Shown: piece by piece, positions 60,461 through 64,000 of the stretch
How the letters are laid out: each line of letters begins with the position of its first letter
Position numbering within the stretch: position 1 is the stretch's first letter
Assembly (NCBI GenBank): GCA_903862935.1
Contig: CAIOZY010000040.1
Coordinates: forward strand, 1-64,000
Length of the DNA: 64,000 bases
Direction: 5' to 3'
From: an uncultured Opitutaceae bacterium
GTDB taxonomy: Bacteria; Verrucomicrobiota; Verrucomicrobiia; Opitutales; Opitutaceae
Translations under genes and position numbers: made by a program
Notes under the pieces: model-generated
Seen by the model: the letters and a program-made list of their open reading frames with translations, nothing else
What the model was told of the DNA's origin: nothing
The model's database searches: none

Positions 60461-61884
60461 CAGTCTCGGGAGGTCTCGCTCAAGACCTCACCTCCCGGGC
60501 CGACCAGCCGGACCTGAAGGGGCATCTGCCCCGCGGCATGGGTGGAGCAGCTCAGGCAGGGGTCGTAGCAGCGGATTCCCGCCTCGACCCGGTTGAGCAG
60601 CGGCTCGGTGATTTGGTTGTCGTGGAGGTAGTGGCGGGCGATTTGCGCCACGGTGCGGTTCATTGCCAGGTTATTCTGCCCAGTAGCAATGATGAGGTTC
60701 ACCCGCTGGACGATGCCGGAGCCGTCGACCGTGTAGTGGTGGAAGAGCGTCCCTCGGGGCGCCTCACTCACGCCCACCCCGTCGAGCTGGTTGATCCCGG
60801 CGTCGGCCCTAAGGTCCCCGCCGAGGATCTCGGGGTCGGCCATGTACTGCTCGATCTGCTCCAGGCAGGCGACCAGCTCGATGAGCCGGGCGTAGTGGTA
60901 GAGGAAGGAGGAGGTGACAGCTCCGTGGCCGAGGCTCCGGAAGTGCCTGAGCTCCTTGTCGGCCCGCGGGGTCCCCATGCGGTCGCACACGTTCAGTCGC
61001 GCCAGCGGACCGACGCGGTACATCCCCTCGGAGTCCCCGAGCGGGCGGTAGTACGGGCTCTTGAGGTAGGAAAACGAGTGGACGGCCTCGCCGATGTACT
61101 GTGCGTAGTCGCGCGGCTCCAGCTGGTCGGCAATCACGTTGCGGCTCGAATCCACAAAACGCACCTTGCCCCCGTGGTGCTCCCAGCTGCCGTCCGGAGC
61201 CACAAGGCCCATGAACAGCGACGGGAAGTTGCCGAAGATCTTCACCTCGCGCTCATGGGTGTCGAGCACCCGCTTGAACAGCTCGAGCGCGGTGTTCGTC
61301 GTGGCATTGGCCTCGGGAAGCCAGTTAAGGATGCGGGCCCTGCCCTGCTCCGATAGCGAGCTGCGGACGCCGCCCGGGACGGCCCAAGCCGGATGGATCT
61401 TCTTTCCCCCCAGGATCTCGATGACTTCCTGGCCAAACTGCCGCAGACGGATCCCCGCGCGGGCGAGTTCCGGGTTGGCGGCGATCAGCCCGAAGACGTT
61501 GCGGGTCTGCGGCGGGGTGTCCCAGCCCAGCAGGAAGTCGGGCGAACTCAGGTGGAAGAAGCTCAGCGCGTGGGACTGGATCAGCTGGCCCAGGTTCATG
61601 AGACGGCGCAGCTTGTCCGCAGTCGGCGGGATGGCTACCGCCATGATCGCATCCCCGGCCCTGGCCGAGGCGAGCAGGTGGCTCACCGGGCAGATGCCGC
61701 AGATGCGCCCGCAGATGCCCGGCATTTCCGAGTAGGGCCGGCCTTCGCAGAACTTCTCGAACCCGCGGAATTCGACAACGTGGAATTCGGCGTCCGACAC
61801 GTTGCCGGAATCATCGAGATAGATGCTGATCTTGGCGTGACCCTCGATCCGCGTGACGGGGTCGATTAAGATGTGCTTTGCCAT
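60460..61884 (-). CDS. hoxH: HoxH, [NiFe]-hydrogenase large subunit
   Basis: This is a 474-residue subunit. The N-terminal nickel ligands are in [15 protein letters not shown] near residue 60, and [13 protein letters not shown] precedes them. The C-terminal ligands are DPCLSCSTH near residue 445, followed by about 24 residues ([13 protein letters not shown] onward), the extension removed by the protease encoded next. Group 3 (cytosolic, pyridine nucleotide-linked) assignment follows from the motifs and from HoxU and HoxF genes upstream. It oxidises or evolves hydrogen. Confidence 0.95.
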   Translation of the reverse strand: MAKHILIDPVTRIEGHAKISIYLDDSGNVSDAEFHVVEFRGFEKFCEGRPYSEMPGICGRICGICPVSHLLASARAGDAIMAVAIPPTADKLRRLMNLGQLIQSHALSFFHLSSPDFLLGWDTPPQTRNVFGLIAANPELARAGIRLRQFGQEVIEILGGKKIHPAWAVPGGVRSSLSEQGRARILNWLPEANATTNTALELFKRVLDTHEREVKIFGNFPSLFMGLVAPDGSWEHHGGKVRFVDSSRNVIADQLEPRDYAQYIGEAVHSFSYLKSPYYRPLGDSEGMYRVGPLARLNVCDRMGTPRADKELRHFRSLGHGAVTSSFLYHYARLIELVACLEQIEQYMADPEILGGDLRADAGINQLDGVGVSEAPRGTLFHHYTVDGSGIVQRVNLIIATGQNNLAMNRTVAQIARHYLHDNQITEPLLNRVEAGIRCYDPCLSCSTHAAGQMPLQVRLVGPGGEVLSETSRD

Positions 61885-61919
61885 GAATCGGTGTGCGGGG
61901 GTGGCGAATGCGGGGGCAC

Positions 61920-62468
61920 TCAGCCAAATTTAATGTCCTTACCTTCAAGCTTGGGTGTCTGTCCTGCCAGGAGCGCGCCGACCAGCGCCTTGATACGGTC
62001 TGCCGGCGGCGGGCAGCCGGGCAGGTAGTAATCGACGTGGATGACCTCTTGGAGCGGCATGACATGCTCCAGAAGCTCCGGCACGATCCCCTTGAGCTTC
62101 GGGATACGGCCGGTCGAGTCAGCGAGCTCAATGTAGGCCCTCTGCAGGACGTTCTCCGCGTTGCCTAGGCCAAGTTGGTTGCGCATCGCCGTGACGTTGC
62201 CCGTGACCGCACAGTCGCCAAAGGCCACCACCGTCTTTGTCCGGCGGCGGATCTTGTGGGCCATCTCAACGTGCTCTTCGTTGCAGACGGCCCCTTCGAT
62301 AAGCACCAGGTCTACTCCTTCCGGATACTCCTTGGCGTCCACGACGGGGCTGAAGACCAGCTCCACCTTGGGCGCGAGGTCGATGAGGAACTCGTCCAGG
62401 TCCAGAAAGGACATGTGGCAGCCCGCACAGCCGCCCATCCATACCGTTGCAAGTCTTAGGGGATCCAT
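61920..62468 (-). CDS. hoxY: HoxY, [NiFe]-hydrogenase small subunit
   Basis: This is a 182-residue cytosolic small subunit starting ATG 62468. Fe-S ligands appear in [39 protein letters not shown] and [12 protein letters not shown], the proximal 4Fe-4S cluster set. There is no Tat signal, unlike membrane-bound uptake hydrogenases, which fits group 3d. It overlaps the hoxU end by 13 bases and is followed by hoxH after 35 bases. Confidence 0.94.
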   Translation of the reverse strand: MDPLRLATVWMGGCAGCHMSFLDLDEFLIDLAPKVELVFSPVVDAKEYPEGVDLVLIEGAVCNEEHVEMAHKIRRRTKTVVAFGDCAVTGNVTAMRNQLGLGNAENVLQRAYIELADSTGRIPKLKGIVPELLEHVMPLQEVIHVDYYLPGCPPPADRIKALVGALLAGQTPKLEGKDIKFG

Positions 62469-63172
62469 TGTTTTTTCTCCCGGGCCGTGATGATGAATTC
62501 GAGTTTCTCGCGGTCGTGCTCCATCTCGCCCACCGTGGCGCCGCGCTGGAATAGGGCCCCGGTCGGGCAGGCCATGACGCATTTGCCGCACGAGGTGCAG
62601 CTGTCCGCCTCGCCCCAGGGCTGGATTAGGTCGGCGATGATCTGGGACCTGGCGCCGCGCCCTGCCGTGTTAAGCGTCCCGGCTCCTTCCACGTGCCAGC
62701 ACACCCGCACGCACCGCGTGCACAGGATGCACCGGTTGTGGTCCATGCCGTACCGCGGGTGCGTGGTGTCCACGGCCCACTTCGGGAACAGGTAGTCGTA
62801 TCTGACGTGGTCCATCCCGTGGTTGTACGCCAGGGTCTGCAGCTCGCAGTGGTTGTTCGACACGCAGACCGAGCAGACGTGATTGCGCTCGGCAAAGAGC
62901 AGCTCGAGGTTGATCCGGCGGTACTTGCGGATCCGCTCCGTGTCGGTCCGCACGTTCATGCCTTCCACAACCTTGGTTGTGCAGGCGGGCAGCAGCTTCG
63001 GGATTCCGACCGCCTCCACAAGGCACAGGCGGCAGGCGCCTATGTCGTAGACGCCCTCCAGATGGCACAGGGTCGGGATCTTGATTCCAGCCTCGGTGGC
63101 CGCATCGAGGATCGTCGCGTCGTCCGCGGCGCTGACCTCGTTGCCGTCAATCGTGAGGGTTTTGGCGCACAT
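62456..63172 (-). CDS. hoxU: HoxU, diaphorase Fe-S subunit
   Basis: This is a 238-residue subunit related to the N-terminus of NuoG. It has a 2Fe-2S set (GACRLCLVEAV with C and ACTTK), the His-Cys motif region NHVCSVCVSNNHCELQ, and two 4Fe-4S groups (CILCTRCVRVCW and CTSCGKCVMACP). It relays electrons between HoxF and the HoxYH hydrogenase. It starts 14 bases after the hoxF stop. Confidence 0.93.
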   Translation of the reverse strand: MCAKTLTIDGNEVSAADDATILDAATEAGIKIPTLCHLEGVYDIGACRLCLVEAVGIPKLLPACTTKVVEGMNVRTDTERIRKYRRINLELLFAERNHVCSVCVSNNHCELQTLAYNHGMDHVRYDYLFPKWAVDTTHPRYGMDHNRCILCTRCVRVCWHVEGAGTLNTAGRGARSQIIADLIQPWGEADSCTSCGKCVMACPTGALFQRGATVGEMEHDREKLEFIITAREKKQWIP

Positions 63173-63186
63173 GATTGTTCCTGGTG

Positions 63187-64000
63187 TTAGGTGGCCCTGG
63201 ACCCCGCGGGGACGGCCGATTCTGTGCCGGGGCGTCCGAGCGTGTCGGGCTGGAGGCGTTCCGTGTATTCGCCGCGGAAAAACCGCAGCGTACTCATGAC
63301 CGGGTTAGGCGCAGTCTGTCCCAAGCCACATAGGCTCGTGTGCTTGACCATGTCGCACAGCTCCTCGAGTTTCGCCAGATCCTCGGCGGTCGCCTTCCGG
63401 GCGACGATCTTGCTCAGCAAATGGTGCATCTGTGCGGTTCCGGCCCGGCACGGGACGCATTTGCCGCACGACTCGTCCATGCAGAACTCCATGAAGAACC
63501 GGGCGACGTCGACCATGTCGGTCGCCTGGTCCATCACGATCATGCCTCCCGACCCCATGATGGAGCCGAGCTTGCTCAAGGACTCGTAGTCAACCGGCGT
63601 GTCGAGAGACCCTGCCGGTATGCAGCCGCCGGACGGTCCACCCGTCTGCACAGCCTTGATCGTGCCGCCATCGGGGGCTCCACCGCCCATGTCCTCGACG
63701 ATGTCGCGCAGTTTGGTCCCCATCGGTACTTCGATGAGCCCGGTGTTCTTGATCTTGCCCGCGAGGGCGAAGACCTTCGTCCCCTTGCTCTTCTCGGTCC
63801 CGATTCCCGCGAACCACTCGGCCCCGTTGCGAACGATCGCCGGGACGTTCGCAAAGGTTTCAACGTTGTTGATGAGCGTCGGGCAGTTCCACAGACCCTT
63901 CTCCGCCGGGAATGGGGGCCGCGGGCGCGGCGTTCCGCGCTTGCCCTCGACCGAGGCCATGAGAGCCGTCTCTTCGCCGCAGACAAACGCTCCGGCACCC
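63187..64000 (-). CDS. hoxF: HoxF/NuoF-type NADH-binding flavoprotein subunit, 5' truncated
   Basis: The right-hand edge cuts this gene, so about 271 C-terminal residues are seen. Starting from the edge it reads [20 protein letters not shown], which is part of the FMN/NADH-binding region of NuoF/HoxF, then [17 protein letters not shown]. The 4Fe-4S cluster ligands are [13 protein letters not shown] and [13 protein letters not shown], with C-terminal [10 protein letters not shown]. It oxidises or reduces NAD at FMN. The length of the missing N-terminal part, including any HoxE or thioredoxin-like domain, is unknown. Confidence 0.92.
   Translation of the reverse strand, partial: GAGAFVCGEETALMASVEGKRGTPRPRPPFPAEKGLWNCPTLINNVETFANVPAIVRNGAEWFAGIGTEKSKGTKVFALAGKIKNTGLIEVPMGTKLRDIVEDMGGGAPDGGTIKAVQTGGPSGGCIPAGSLDTPVDYESLSKLGSIMGSGGMIVMDQATDMVDVARFFMEFCMDESCGKCVPCRAGTAQMHHLLSKIVARKATAEDLAKLEELCDMVKHTSLCGLGQTAPNPVMSTLRFFRGEYTERLQPDTLGRPGTESAVPAGSRAT

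Noticed and set aside
1-64000. CRISPR arrays, prophage, or rRNA genes
   Set aside because: No regularly spaced repeats, phage structural genes or rRNA signatures were seen on either strand.

Overview
The window is about 64 kb of GC-rich bacterial chromosome. The gene set points to the Verrucomicrobia, most likely Opitutaceae: a secreted sialidase-like protein with a C-terminal beta-sandwich tail of a type I associate with that family, PocR-domain AraC regulators, a fused ccoNO oxidase gene with a single-haem CcoP, and weak or absent Shine-Dalgarno sequences before most starts. This placement is inference from gene content; no marker gene was compared.

Layout. (1) 1-27.7 kb is ordinary chromosome: the tail of an IS transposase beside a tRNA-Gly(TCC), a sialidase-like protein, a PIN-PhoH ATPase, a phosphate-binding-like protein, quinone oxidoreductase, two large secreted peptidases transcribed divergently (tricorn-like S41 and prolyl oligopeptidase S9), a NamZ-type lipoprotein, glycerate kinase, two RNA methyltransferases, valS, glnD, a GAF histidine kinase, an HNH nuclease and an APC permease. 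(2) 27.7-31.8 kb is a five-gene 5-oxoprolinase operon, pxpB-pxpC-pxpA followed by the DUF969/DUF979 membrane pair. (3) 31.9-39.9 kb is a complete cbb3 oxidase operon: ccoS, fused ccoNO, ccoQ, ccoP, ccoG, a small membrane protein, a SafE-like protein and the copper ATPase ccoI. (4) 40.0-43.5 kb is a four-gene phosphorelay. (5) 43.5-57.6 kb is a redox and low-oxygen island: two PocR-AraC regulators, an adenosylcobalamin-dependent ribonucleotide reductase preceded by a perfect FNR-type box, a phosphoribosyltransferase, two small cytochromes c, an FMN reductase, a GNAT enzyme, two paralogous small Cys-containing proteins of unknown family, an acetyl-CoA hydrolase/transferase, a universal stress protein, and a pentahaem cytochrome / Tat-exported Fe-S protein / NrfD module ending in a Cys-rich protein. 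(6) 57.6-64 kb, on the minus strand, is a HoxFUYH-type NAD-linked [NiFe] hydrogenase operon with its maturation protease and a nickel-type ECF transporter; hoxF runs off the right edge.

How the parts may work together. The hydrogenase, the quinone-interacting cytochrome module, soluble cytochromes c and the high-affinity cbb3 oxidase form a plausible set for electron flow at low or absent oxygen. The B12-dependent reductase makes DNA precursors without oxygen, and the CoA-transferase would handle acetate. The most interesting signal is a recurring intergenic motif, an A-rich stretch followed by TGCGCAG or TGTGCNGA. It lies 38-79 bases before seven transcription units of the island and the cbb3 operon, always in the direction of the gene. 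It may be the site of one of the two PocR-AraC proteins, which would make this a previously undescribed regulon containing the unknown Cys-protein family. The motif was found by eye and has not been tested statistically.
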